Shown here one piece after another: positions 7,325-14,935 of a DNA stretch of 19,938 bases. The notes beneath the pieces are model-generated. The model saw only the letters and a list, made by a program, of their open reading frames with translations. It had not been told where the DNA came from and did not search any database. This DNA comes from Betaproteobacteria bacterium (GTDB lineage Bacteria > Pseudomonadota > Gammaproteobacteria > Burkholderiales > SG8-41). The stretch is taken from contig JAOTVX010000054.1 in assembly GCA_029863175.1 (NCBI GenBank), forward strand, positions 1-19,938, in the 5' to 3' direction. The number at the start of each line of letters is the position of its first letter. Position 1 is the first letter of the stretch. A program made the position numbers and the translations under genes.

Positions 7325-8566
7325 TCACGACGAAACCGTCAGGTGCGATTCCGCGGCCTCGACCGGTGTATGGGCGCGCAAGGCTTGGCGCCGATCTTGC
7401 GTCAAATTTCCGAGCGAGACCTTGGCGTCATCGAAAACGGGCTGCGCAATGATCCGCTGAAACTCCGCATGGTCAGGATGGGTCGCGTCCCAGACGCTGA
7501 GGTCCCGGTACTCGCCCGCAGTCCACGTCCCCCAATTCACCGCCTTTGAAAAGGCCACCACGTCCACGGATAGTTCTTTCCCGATCGCAACGAACTCTGG
7601 CATTTCCCGAAAATTGGCTCCTTGGACGACGTAATCGATGCGCAGGTGCCTGAGGCTGCCGTTTGCACGCAACTGGGATAGGAACCGCATATTATTCAGT
7701 AGATGCTGCCAATTCCCGCCCCGGCGGGTGATCTTGTAGGTCTCTTCGCGTGCCGCGTCGAACGAAACCGAGACCGTGGAGATATTGTTGCGGATCTTGC
7801 TCAGCCGCCTCCAAGCTTTTTCGTTGAATAGAGTGCCGTTGGTTTGCAAGTAAACGTGCAGATTGGGAAAGTCCTTGCTGTCGAGTTGGTGGAGGAATTC
7901 CCGGAGCACGCGCGACGCAAACGGGTCGCCCGAGCCGGTTACGTTTACGGCGAAAACCGCCTTTGTCGGCTTAGAAAAGAACGCCTTGACCAGGCGATCC
8001 TGCAATTTCTTGCGCAGTTCGTAAGCGTATCCGGTGGCAAAGTTCAGGACGCGGGTCCGACAACTCGGGCACGACAGATTGCACGATCGATCGTTCGACA
8101 AATTGATGCGCCTTGGCAAGGGGTCCAGGACGGTTTTTCTGTTGTCGATGATGTCGCGGAGGAAAGGATTCTTCCGTGCCTGCGCCCGTGACGGGAGCGA
8201 ATCGCTGGCGATCAGAGGACATAGGTCTCGGTTGCAGTACTTGAAATCACCATCGAGGATGCTGCGCCGCACCTCCTGCGCGCGCGGTGAGTTCCAGATC
8301 GCATCAGCGTCTTGCCCATGGAGATTGCCTGCCGTCCAAGGCAGCCAGCGCGGGCAGCACATGAAAACACTGCCGTCTTCGTGCATCTCGAAAAGCTCGA
8401 ACGGATTCGAGCAAAACTTATCACGTAAATCGGCGTCTTCGGACTTCGGGCGACGTCGCCGGACATCACGTCGCAGGGACATATTGACGAAATACATGAA
8501 GTGGCGCCAGCCCGGCGCCGCTATCCGTCCCTCAAGAAACACCGCAGCCTGTTTGGTCAGGTTCAT
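7325..8566 (-). CDS. Radical SAM protein with N-terminal SPASM-like region
   Basis: This is a 413-residue protein from the ATG at 8564-8566. The frame can be opened 15 codons earlier at a TTG (8611), but that start is weaker. Residues about 50-120 carry a SPASM-like auxiliary iron-sulfur region: FCSNPFELFEMHEDGSVFMC followed by Cys71, then Cys111 and Cys116 in YCNRDLCPLI, with the typical IWNSPRAQEVRRSILDG between. The radical SAM core follows at about 155-370, with CNLSCPSCR placing the cluster on Cys162, Cys166 and Cys169, then a TGSGDPF segment and LQTNGTLF. Canonical SPASM proteins have this region after the barrel, so the order here is reversed. The family usually modifies peptides or carries out one-electron chemistry on small molecules. 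No precursor peptide gene is obvious nearby. Substrate unknown. Confidence 0.82.
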   Translation of the reverse strand: MNLTKQAAVFLEGRIAAPGWRHFMYFVNMSLRRDVRRRRPKSEDADLRDKFCSNPFELFEMHEDGSVFMCCPRWLPWTAGNLHGQDADAIWNSPRAQEVRRSILDGDFKYCNRDLCPLIASDSLPSRAQARKNPFLRDIIDNRKTVLDPLPRRINLSNDRSCNLSCPSCRTRVLNFATGYAYELRKKLQDRLVKAFFSKPTKAVFAVNVTGSGDPFASRVLREFLHQLDSKDFPNLHVYLQTNGTLFNEKAWRRLSKIRNNISTVSVSFDAAREETYKITRRGGNWQHLLNNMRFLSQLRANGSLRHLRIDYVVQGANFREMPEFVAIGKELSVDVVAFSKAVNWGTWTAGEYRDLSVWDATHPDHAEFQRIIAQPVFDDAKVSLGNLTQDRRQALRAHTPVEAAESHLTVSS

Positions 8567-8682
8567 CCATTCACTCAAGCGAACTATCGAGAAAGTCGCC
8601 AATATTAGCAATGTTCGTGTGAAGACTCAAAGAACGGTGGGCAAAGGTTGTGAGAGACGGATACGCTTGGTCCACACGGCGC

Positions 8683-8733
8683 TAGTCAATGTCGTCAATG
8701 GGGTCATAGTCAATGGGGTCAGACGCGATTGAT
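8683..8733. repeat. REP-like GTCAATGGGGTCA cluster
   Basis: Three imperfect tandem units of GTCAATGGGGTCA are followed by GACGCGATTGATC. Sequences of this type (GGGGTCAGAC with nearby ATTGA) are common as REP elements handled by REP-associated tyrosine transposases in many proteobacteria. No such transposase is in the window, so the assignment rests on the motif alone. Confidence 0.45.
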
Positions 8734-8879
8734 CGTGCCGCAGCTCGACCGGCGGCTTGCACCGAATCCGAGGGGAGGGGACCATAAGTCGGGAGCATGT
8801 CGCAAACAGACCAAAATCAATCGAGTCTGGCCTCCGAGAAGAGCCCTTAACAAAATGACAGCGACCGAAGTGCAGATGA

Positions 8880-8995
8880 CCCAACCCCACCCTGGCCCTC
8901 CCCCTGATGGGGAGGGAAAAACTCTTTCCCCTCAACCGACATCTCCTGCCGCCTTCCTCCTCAGGGGGCAGGTTGGGATCGGGATGGGGTTGCGC
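8880..8995. repeat. MITE-like inverted-repeat element
   Basis: The left end reads CAACCCCACCCTGGCCC then TCCCCCTGA. The right end, read on the opposite strand, gives CAACCCCATCCC and CCCCCTGAGG. The two arms are complementary over most of their length with small gaps, and an inner GGGGAGGGAA flanks the left arm. Length is about 115 bp. Similar palindromic non-coding elements are dispersed in many beta- and gammaproteobacterial genomes. It ends about 50 bp before the MmgE/PrpD start. Confidence 0.6.
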
Positions 8996-9042
8996 GAGTT
9001 TCATTCTTTTAGGCGCTCTAAAGATTTCGTTAAAGGGTTCGC

Positions 9043-10377
9043 ATGGATGTGACCCGGATCCTTGCGCGGTACCTTGTGGACGCGCGCTACGAAGACCTCC
9101 CGGCGGCCGTTCGGCACGAGGCGGCGCGCGCGCTGCTCAATTGGCTCGGGTGCGCGGTGGGAAGCTCGCGGCACGAAACGGTCGAGCGCGCCCTCGCAGC
9201 GGTGCGGCCGTTCTCCGGCGCGCCGCAGGCGGCGGTGCTCGGACGCAGCGACCGCCTCGATATCCTGCATGCCGCGCTCCTGAACGGCATCAGTTCCCAT
9301 GTTCTGGATTTCGACGATACCCACGCGCGGGCGATCCACCCGAGCGCCCCGGTGCTGCCAGCCCTGATCGCCTACGCCGAGTGGCGGCCGATAACGGGCA
9401 AGGATCTGATCCACGCTTTCGTCCTGGGCGTAGAGGCCGAAGAGCGCATCGGTTTGTCGGTTTTCCCCGAGCACTACGCAATTGGATGGCACATCACCGG
9501 CACCGCGGGCGTGTTCGGCGCCGCCGCAGCCGTCGGCCGGCTGCTGTGTCTCGATGAGCAGCAGATGTGCTGGGCCCTGGGCACCGCGGCCACCCAGGCG
9601 GCCGGCCTGCGTGAAATGTTCGGAACCATGTGCAAGAGCCTCCACCCCGGCCGCGCTGCCCAGAACGGGCTGCTGGCTGCGCTGCTGGCTGCGAAGAATT
9701 TCACCAGTTCGGAGCAGGCCATTGAAGCGCCGCGGGGTTTCGGCCAGGTGACGTCAACGCGCTTCGACCCGAAGGTGATCACGGAGGACCTGGGGCGGCG
9801 CTACGAGCTCTTGTCGAATATGTACAAGCCCTACGCGTGCGGGCTGGTCGTGCACGCAGCGATCGACGGCTGCATCCAATTGACCCGCGAGCATGGGATA
9901 ACGCCCGAACAGATCGAGCGCGTGGATCTCACCGTGAGCCCGCTGGTGCTCGAGCTCACGGGCAAGCGCAGCCCCCGGTCGGGGCTCGAGGGCAAGTTCA
10001 GCGTCTATCATGCGGCAGCGGTTGCCATCATTCACGGTGCCGCCGAGGAGGCCCAGTTCAGTGATGATGTGGCGCGCGACCCGCAGGTGATCGCCCTGCG
10101 GGACCGTGTATTCGCCACCGAAGACGGCGCGATCGGCAGGACCGAGGCGCGGGTGTCGATCCGGCTCCGGGATGGAAGACGGCTCGATCAGCACGTCGCG
10201 CATGCGCTTGGCACGCTCGAGCGGCCCATGAGCGACGCTGACCTGGAGGCGAAGTTCCGCGGCCTGGTGACCGGCATCTTGGCCGAGCGCCGCATCGCGG
10301 AGCTGATTGCGGTGTGCTGGTCACTCGAATCGCTCGACGACGCGGGCGACATCGCCCGCCTGGCGACCTCAGCATGA
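9043..10377 (+). CDS. MmgE/PrpD family protein
   Basis: This 444-residue protein has a family-typical length (about 440-480) and begins at an ATG preceded by AAAGGG 5 nt away. The N-terminal helical domain contains the hallmark NGISSHVLDFDDTH (81-94) followed by HPSAPVLPALIA (99-110). The middle holds GWHITGTAGVFGAAAAVG and SLHPGRAAQNGLLAA, and the C-terminal lid contains MYKPYACGLVVHAAID. The family includes 2-methylcitrate dehydratase, aconitate decarboxylase and many homologues of unknown substrate, and acts on small carboxylic acids in the cytosol. No prpB or prpC is adjacent, so a methylcitrate role is not supported. The gene stands alone, and its TGA at 10375-10377 overlaps the first bases of a heptamer repeat. 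Confidence 0.88.
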   Translation: MDVTRILARYLVDARYEDLPAAVRHEAARALLNWLGCAVGSSRHETVERALAAVRPFSGAPQAAVLGRSDRLDILHAALLNGISSHVLDFDDTHARAIHPSAPVLPALIAYAEWRPITGKDLIHAFVLGVEAEERIGLSVFPEHYAIGWHITGTAGVFGAAAAVGRLLCLDEQQMCWALGTAATQAAGLREMFGTMCKSLHPGRAAQNGLLAALLAAKNFTSSEQAIEAPRGFGQVTSTRFDPKVITEDLGRRYELLSNMYKPYACGLVVHAAIDGCIQLTREHGITPEQIERVDLTVSPLVLELTGKRSPRSGLEGKFSVYHAAAVAIIHGAAEEAQFSDDVARDPQVIALRDRVFATEDGAIGRTEARVSIRLRDGRRLDQHVAHALGTLERPMSDADLEAKFRGLVTGILAERRIAELIAVCWSLESLDDAGDIARLATSA

Positions 10378-10394
10378 GCCGTGAATCGTAAGCG
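10376..10394 (+). repeat. GTGAATC-type heptads at the MmgE/PrpD stop codon
   Basis: The motif AGCCGTGAATCGTAAGCG starts on the last A of the gene's region (the GA of the TGA stop lies at 10376-10377) and contains one GTGAATC and one GTAAGCG heptad on the coding strand. The same AGCCGTGAWTCGTRA text occurs at the ends of the genes finishing at 10711 and 16342. Confidence 0.7.
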
Positions 10395-10395
10395 C

Positions 10396-10684
10396 TAAAG
10401 CTTCACCGCCAGGGACGCCAAGGACGCGGAGGAACAGAAAAGCCTCACCGCGAAGGGCGCGGAGGACGCCAAGAAAAAATAATCAGTACAAACTTCAAGG
10501 TCGCCAAGACGGCGCCAAGGGTGGCACAAAAAAGTACCGCTGGTCGCGGCACCCTCGGAACGCTGTGATCGATCTAACCGCGCTTTTGTATTCCTGTAAT
10601 GTAGTCCTTAGCGGCCTTGGCGCATGTTGCGGTAAAGCTTTTGTTGTCGTTTGCGACCTTGGCGTCCTCTGCGGTGAAGCTTTA
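10396..10684. repeat. Composite palindromic element R1 (nonamer arms and core)
   Basis: The element is bounded by a perfect 14-bp inverted repeat, TAAAGCTTCACCGC at 10396-10409 and its complement at 10671-10684. The left arm consists of nonamer words such as CGCCAAGGA, CGCGGAGGA and CGCGAAGGG in two blocks headed AAGCTTCACCG and AAGCCTCACCG. A core at 10478-10527 (beginning AATAATCAGTACAAAC and ending GCGCCAAGGGTGGCAC) is shared with element R2. The right arm (about 10603-10684) carries the same words inverted. It fills the gap between two convergent genes. Any transcript through it could fold into a long hairpin. There is no open reading frame of interest inside. Confidence 0.8.
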
Positions 10685-10696
10685 TCGGCTATCCAT

Positions 10697-10725
10697 TCGC
10701 GACTCACCAATCACGAATCACGGCT
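10697..10725 (-). repeat. GTGATTC-type heptads at the end of the small ORF
   Basis: On the minus strand, AGC is followed by the heptads CGTGATT, CGTGATT, GGTGAGT and CGCGAAT. The stop codon of the ORF ending at 10711 is the TGA within the second heptad, so the last codons of that ORF are themselves repeat-derived. Confidence 0.75.
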
Positions 10726-10965
10726 CTTAGGCGGCATCTTGTCCAACCGCTCCCGCAATTGCCCCAGTTGCGCCAGGATGTCCCGAACCGGTACGAAATT
10801 GGCCGTCGAATCCGCTGACGGGGCAAGGCTGCGTCTCGCGTCGATGATGAGCCCGAGCATCTGCCGTGCCAGGCCCGCGCGCGGGTCGTTGAGCGGGATG
10901 GACGCGATGAAAGATTCCTCGTCGTCGAGGAAACGGCGGAGGTTATTTAGGTCTAGGTCGGTCAT
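10711..10965 (-). CDS. Small hypothetical protein (84 aa)
   Basis: The protein is hydrophilic and mostly helical, beginning MTDLDLNNLRRFLDDEESF and containing a leucine-rich amphipathic stretch (DILAQLGQLRERLDKM) that could form a coiled coil. It has no signal peptide, cysteines or recognised domain. Codons have the GC-rich third positions of neighbouring genes, which favours a real gene, but the Shine-Dalgarno is weak. It is convergent with the MmgE/PrpD gene. The final residues (SRDS) and the stop are encoded by a heptamer repeat, so either the repeat replaced the original terminus or the natural end lies there. Function unknown. Confidence 0.5.
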   Translation of the reverse strand: MTDLDLNNLRRFLDDEESFIASIPLNDPRAGLARQMLGLIIDARRSLAPSADSTANFVPVRDILAQLGQLRERLDKMPPKSRDS

Positions 10966-11055
10966 GATTTGTCATTTCTCACGGAATCGTTGGGTTGCGC
11001 TGGCGCCGTGGTCGCCGTATCCCTGTCCCGCGTTGGCGTCCGAAAATTCAAGTTA

Positions 11056-11163
11056 TCATTCCTTCTTGAGGCCGGTACCGCCAAGCATCAAACGCGCCGT
11101 GGCGCGGCACGCGCCTGAGCCGGTGGTCGGATTGTGGGATATGATCGGCCAGTAGTCCACCAT
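11056..11163 (-). CDS. Possible tiny ORF or gene remnant (35 aa)
   Basis: A minus-strand frame from the ATG at 11161-11163 to a TGA at 11056-11058 has coding-like third positions and an ordinary composition (WPIISHNPTTGSGACRATAR). It is on the same strand as, and 90 bp upstream of, the small ORF at 10711-10965. The frame can be extended 28 codons further, but that part translates a decamer repeat at 11180-11211 and is not credible. It may be the 3' remnant of a gene cut by the repeat. Confidence 0.25.
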   Translation of the reverse strand: MVDYWPIISHNPTTGSGACRATARLMLGGTGLKKE

Positions 11164-11179
11164 GATCGTCAATCGAGAA

Positions 11180-11211
11180 ATTGGCCGCCGATACACGCAG
11201 ATAAGATCAAG
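11180..11211 (+). repeat. Decamer-type repeat (GCCGAT/CGCAGAT words)
   Basis: GGCCGCCGAT, then ACACGCAGAT, then AAGATCAAG: two to three ten-base words of the same family as those at 15733-15760 (which also ends GATCAAG) and 19601-19630. It lies in the 318-bp gap between the small minus-strand ORF and the ChaN-like gene. Nothing else was recognised in that gap beyond the 35-aa ORF. Confidence 0.6.
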
Positions 11212-11283
11212 AACCGGTAACAGCCTCAGAAGAAAGAACGCGGACACAACTCATACGAAAACCTGATCCGTTTCATCAGCCTA

Positions 11284-12474
11284 ATGCGGCTAGGATTTCT
11301 CGTGCTTAGGAAGATTTCTTACGTTCTTGTGTTCCTGGCGATCACCTTTGCGATCGCTCCGCCCGTTGCCGCCCATCCTGGCTGCGTGCCGGTCGCAACC
11401 TGGATGGTTCCGGCAGGCGAGCGGCTCGACGGAAAGGACGTCATCGCCCGCGCGGCACGGCGCTCGGTCGTCCTGCTGGGCGAGGTTCACGACAGCTACG
11501 AGCACCATCGCTGGCAGCTGCAGACGCTGGCGGGGCTGTATGCCCTACGGCCCGACATGGTGATCGGCTTCGAGATGTTCCCGCGGCGGGTGCAGAAGGC
11601 GCTCGACCGCTGGGTCGCGGGGGAGCTCTCGGAGACGGCGTTTCTCAAGGCCGCGGACTGGATCAATGTCTGGCGTTTTGATCCCGGCTTCTACATGCCG
11701 CTTTTCCACTTTGCGCGCATGAACCGCATCCCGATGGTCGCGCTCAACATCGGCGAACCGCTGCGCATGGCGGTGCGAGACAAGGGCTTCGACGGCGTGC
11801 CGCAGGCCGAGCGCGAGGGCGTCGAGCGGCCGGCGGAGGCGAGCGGTGCCTATCTCGATCGCCTGCTCGAGGTGTTTCGCGAGCACGATCTCTCGGGCGA
11901 GAAGCGCGCCGACGCGACCCGCGACGATCCCGATTTCCGGCGTTTCGTCGAGGTGCAGCAACTGTGGGACGGGGCGATGGCCCAGGCGCTGCGCGCCGCA
12001 CAGGAGCGCCCGGGGCGGCCACTCGTCGTGGGCATCATGGGCGGCGGGCACATCATGCACGGCGACGGTGTGTCGCATCAGTTGAAGGCGCTTGGCGTGA
12101 CGGACGTTATGACGCTGCTGCCGTGGGACCACGACAAGGAGTGCGAGGAGCTGGTCGCAGGCGTGGCGGACATCGTATTCGGCGTCGCGGCGCCGGCGCG
12201 GGCGAAATCGCGCCGGCAGCTCCTCGGCATCCGCATCGAGCTCAAGGACAAGGCAGTGCACGTAATCGAGGTGAGCAATGGGAGCGTCGCTGAGGCCGCC
12301 GATCTGCGCGCCGGGGATGTCATCACGGAAATCGCGGGGCAGCCGGTCAAGCGCAACGCCGACGTCATCGTGGCGGTGCGGCGTCAGGCGCCCGGCACTT
12401 GGTTGCCGCTCAAGGTGATGCGGCAGGACGAGCCGATCGAGATCGTCGCCAAGTTCCCGCCGCTCAAGCCGTGA
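11284..12474 (+). CDS. ChaN/Tiki-superfamily protein with C-terminal PDZ domain, exported
   Basis: This 396-residue protein has an N-terminal signal peptide (KISYVLVFLAITFAIAPPVAA, followed by HPG). The ChaN-like domain (about 40-290) carries LLGEVHDSYEHH at 64-75, GFEMFPRRVQ at 95-104, and GIMGGGHIMHGDGVSHQL in its second half. These are the conserved acidic and histidine residues of the Haem_bdg_uptake/ChaN group of the Tiki superfamily. Residues about 308-396 form a PDZ domain (LLGIRIELKD, then NGSVAEAADLRAGDVITEI). ChaN of Campylobacter binds heme; Tiki relatives are metalloproteases. The PDZ domain favours a periplasmic protease or scaffold role. GTG at 11302, with TAGGAT just upstream, is an alternative start giving the same signal peptide. 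Its TGA overlaps the next gene's GTG start, so the two are probably one operon. Confidence 0.82.
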   Translation: MRLGFLVLRKISYVLVFLAITFAIAPPVAAHPGCVPVATWMVPAGERLDGKDVIARAARRSVVLLGEVHDSYEHHRWQLQTLAGLYALRPDMVIGFEMFPRRVQKALDRWVAGELSETAFLKAADWINVWRFDPGFYMPLFHFARMNRIPMVALNIGEPLRMAVRDKGFDGVPQAEREGVERPAEASGAYLDRLLEVFREHDLSGEKRADATRDDPDFRRFVEVQQLWDGAMAQALRAAQERPGRPLVVGIMGGGHIMHGDGVSHQLKALGVTDVMTLLPWDHDKECEELVAGVADIVFGVAAPARAKSRRQLLGIRIELKDKAVHVIEVSNGSVAEAADLRAGDVITEIAGQPVKRNADVIVAVRRQAPGTWLPLKVMRQDEPIEIVAKFPPLKP

Positions 12475-14522
12475 GGCGTGTTTCCGCATCGTTCGCTGCG
12501 CGGGCGCTTGCTGCGGCTGGCGCGGTGTTGCTGCTCGCGGCATGGCCGGTGGCCGGTGCGGCCACCCCGCTGACGGTACAATACGACATCTCGGTGCGCA
12601 TCGACCCGGCCGCCCGCACGCTCGAGGGCCAGTCCGTCATTACGGCCAACGGCACGGGCGACTACAAGCTCCTGCTCAACCGGCGCTTCCAGGTGAAGCG
12701 CATTCTTCTTGACGGCGAGCCATTGGGCGGCCGGAGGAGCTTATCGGGCGGCTTGCACCGCTGGCGAATTCCCGGAACCGCGGGTGCGACGCGGCGCATC
12801 ACGCTCGAGTGGAGCGGGATGCTCGCGCCGCTCGACACGACGCTCGACCATCGGCGTGTCCTGTCGGCGGCCGAGCCGGTCGCAGGCGAGGAGGGGACCT
12901 TCCTTCCCGACGCGAGCGCGTGGTATCCGCGCATCGCGGGGGTGCGGGCGAGCTACCGGCTTCTGCTCGAGCTGCCGGGCGGCCAGCGCGGGCTCGTCGC
13001 CGGCCGTATGGTAGAGGAATACATCGCGGAGAGCCGCTACCGCGCGCGCTTCGAGTTTCCGTTCCCGGCCGAAGGGATCGACCTGATGGCCGGGCCCTAT
13101 CGCATCGAACAGATCGTGGTGAGGCGCGTTGCGGGCAAGCGAATCCGCCTACGGACCTATTTCCATCCGAGCATCGCGGAGCTCGCGCCGTCGTATCTCA
13201 GCGCAGTGAAGGGCTACATCGAGCTCTACGAGTCGTGGATCGGGGACTATCCGTTCCGCGAATTCAGCGTGGTCTCGAGCCCGACGCCGACCGGCTTCGG
13301 CATGCCCACGCTCACCTATCTCGGGGTGAACGTGCTGCGCCTGCCCTTCATCCGCGCCACCTCGCTCGGGCACGAGGTGCTGCACAACTGGTGGGGCAAC
13401 GGCGTCTATCCGGATTACTCGCGGGGCAACTGGTCCGAGGGCCTTACCACGTTCATGGCCGACTATGCCTACAAGGAGCGCGAGAGCGCCGAGGCGGCGC
13501 GCCGGATGCGGCTCGGGTGGCTGCGCGATTTCGCGGCGATGCCGCGGGGGCAGGACCTGCCGCTCGCGCGGTTCACCTCGCGCACGCACGGTGCCTCGCA
13601 GATCGTGGGCTACCACAAGGCGGCGATGACGTTCTTCATGCTGCGCGATCTCATTGGGCGCGAGGCGTTCGACCGCGGCATCCGCACCTTCTGGGAGAGA
13701 CAGCAGTTTCTCGTGGCGTCCTGGGATGACCTCAGGGAGGCGTTCGAGTCCGCTACCGGCATGGATCTCAAGCCGTTTTTCAAGCAGTGGCTAACGCGTT
13801 CCGGGGCGCCGATCGTTCGCCTCACAAGCGCGAGGAGTAAGCGTTCCGGTACCGGGTATCGCGTCACCATCGCCCTCAACCAGCGCCCGCCCGCCTACCG
13901 GATCCGCGTGCCGCTCGCGATTCGAACCGAGGCGGGAGAAAAGACGCGGTTCGTTGACCTCGATTCGGCGCGCAAGGTGTTCACCCTGCAAGTATCCGCG
14001 CGGCCGCGCGAGATCGCGCTCGACCCCGAGCTGAGGATCTTCCGGCGTCTCGCTCGCGACGAGGCCCCACCGATATTGAGGCAGGTCATGGTCGATCCGG
14101 CGACGGTGACGGTGCTAATTTCGGAAGGGAGTGAGGCCCGGCGCGCGGCAAGCGCGCTTGCAGCGAGACTCCAGGATCACGCGCCCAACGCGTTTTCGCC
14201 CGCCCGGCGGTTGAGCAGAGCGCCCGCCCTCGCGATCGGGCTGGAAGGGGAGGTGGACGCCTGGCTGAAGCAGCAGGGACTGCCGGGACGGCCCGAGCGC
14301 GTGCGCGGCAAGGGCTCGGCGCAGGTGTGGACCGCCGCGCGCGAGGAGGGCGCGTCCATTGTGGTCGTCTCCGCGACAGACGCCGTCTCGCTCGCTGCCC
14401 TCGCGCGGCCATTGCCGCACTACGGGCGGCAGAGCTACGTCATCTTCCAGGGCGCGAAGGCGATCGAGCGTGGTACGTGGCCGGCCCGCGTGCAGGTCGT
14501 TCCTGTGACCAGTGACCAGTGA
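12471..14522 (+). CDS. M1-family metallopeptidase (gluzincin), exported
   Basis: This 683-residue protein starts at the GTG at 12471, which overlaps the ChaN gene's stop as GTGA and so suggests translational coupling. The frame is open further upstream, but that part lies in the ChaN gene. Residues 1-31 are a signal peptide. Residues about 35-215 form the beta-sandwich typical of M1 enzymes. The catalytic domain contains TSLGHEVLHNWWGN (297-310) with zinc ligands His301 and His305 and catalytic Glu302. The third ligand is Glu323 in NWSEGLTTFMADY, at the standard 18-residue spacing. The usual GAMEN exopeptidase motif is replaced by GFGMPTLTYLG (275-285), so aminopeptidase specificity is doubtful. 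About 150 residues after the peptidase region (530-683) form an extra domain I do not recognise. The last residues (VTSDQ) and stop are written by a GTGACCA repeat. Confidence 0.87.
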   Translation: MRRVSASFAARALAAAGAVLLLAAWPVAGAATPLTVQYDISVRIDPAARTLEGQSVITANGTGDYKLLLNRRFQVKRILLDGEPLGGRRSLSGGLHRWRIPGTAGATRRITLEWSGMLAPLDTTLDHRRVLSAAEPVAGEEGTFLPDASAWYPRIAGVRASYRLLLELPGGQRGLVAGRMVEEYIAESRYRARFEFPFPAEGIDLMAGPYRIEQIVVRRVAGKRIRLRTYFHPSIAELAPSYLSAVKGYIELYESWIGDYPFREFSVVSSPTPTGFGMPTLTYLGVNVLRLPFIRATSLGHEVLHNWWGNGVYPDYSRGNWSEGLTTFMADYAYKERESAEAARRMRLGWLRDFAAMPRGQDLPLARFTSRTHGASQIVGYHKAAMTFFMLRDLIGREAFDRGIRTFWERQQFLVASWDDLREAFESATGMDLKPFFKQWLTRSGAPIVRLTSARSKRSGTGYRVTIALNQRPPAYRIRVPLAIRTEAGEKTRFVDLDSARKVFTLQVSARPREIALDPELRIFRRLARDEAPPILRQVMVDPATVTVLISEGSEARRAASALAARLQDHAPNAFSPARRLSRAPALAIGLEGEVDAWLKQQGLPGRPERVRGKGSAQVWTAAREEGASIVVVSATDAVSLAALARPLPHYGRQSYVIFQGAKAIERGTWPARVQVVPVTSDQ

Positions 14523-14525
14523 CTA
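14505..14525 (+). repeat. GTGACCA heptads spanning the peptidase stop codon
   Basis: Three tandem heptads (GTGACCA twice, then GTGACTA) cover the final codons of the metallopeptidase gene. The TGA in the third heptad is the stop codon. The same word recurs at 15936-15956. Confidence 0.8.
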
Positions 14526-14547
14526 CAATGCGTTCAAAACACTCTTG

Positions 14548-14567
14548 AACCGCAGATGAACGCAGAT
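14548..14567 (+). repeat. Decamer pair (CGCAGAT words)
   Basis: AACCGCAGAT is followed by GAACGCAGAT and then ACAAC. It is the plus-orientation counterpart of the inverted decamers at 16277-16306 and 19835-19864. Confidence 0.65.
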
Positions 14568-14582
14568 ACAACTCGAAGTTTC

Positions 14583-14610
14583 TTCTGCCCTCTGACTTCT
14601 GTCTTCTGAC
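14583..14610 (+). repeat. TTCTGAC heptads (four units)
   Basis: Four consecutive seven-base units: TTCTGCC, CTCTGAC, TTCTGTC, TTCTGAC, followed by TTAAAC. Period 7 is exact. Each second unit contains TGA on the plus strand. Confidence 0.75.
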
Positions 14611-14613
14611 TTA

Positions 14614-14925
14614 AACCGCAAAGCCTCACCGCCAAGGCCGCGGAGCACGCCAAGGAAGATAACAGCTTCACCGCCAAGAACGCGAAGGACGCTAAGGAAG
14701 AAAAAAGCCTCACCGCGGAGGCCGCGGAGGACGCCAAGGAAAAATAGTCAGTACAAACCCCAAGGTCGCGAAGGAGCGCCAAGGGTGGCATACAGGGAAA
14801 CTGGTGGTCGGGACACGACGTTCGCCGTGCCTTCTTCTAATTGATGTTTGTAATCCTTTGTGACCTTAGTGTCCTTTGTGTCAAAGCTTTTCTTTTCCTT
14901 TGCGGCCTTGGCGGCGAAGCTTTAG
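14614..14925. repeat. Composite palindromic element R2 (nonamer arms and core)
   Basis: This is the second copy of the R1 architecture. The left arm has three blocks headed AGCCTCACCGC or AGCTTCACCGC, each followed by nonamers such as CGCGAAGGA and CGCTAAGGA. The core at 14744-14793 matches the R1 core closely (AATAGTCAGTACAAAC at the start, GCGCCAAGGGTGGCAT at the end). The right arm (about 14846-14925) is inverted, including CAAAGCTTTTCTTTTCC and TGCGGCCTTGGCGGCGAAGC. It sits between the metallopeptidase gene and a minus-strand short ORF. Confidence 0.78.
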
Positions 14926-14935
14926 CGCGTCACCG

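Larger units (their letters stand above)
8567..9042. other. Repeat-bearing intergenic region upstream of the MmgE/PrpD gene
   Basis: There is no gene here. The stretch holds a GGGGTCA-type repeat cluster (8683-8733), then about 150 bp of unremarkable sequence, then a CCCCACC/GGTGGGG-type inverted-repeat element (8880-8995) ending about 50 bp before the next start codon. No clear promoter was recognised. Confidence 0.6.

Noticed and set aside
10396..10684. Possible CRISPR array in the nonamer blocks
   Set aside because: There are no repeats of constant length with unique spacers; blocks are degenerate, abut each other and invert about a core, and no cas gene is present.
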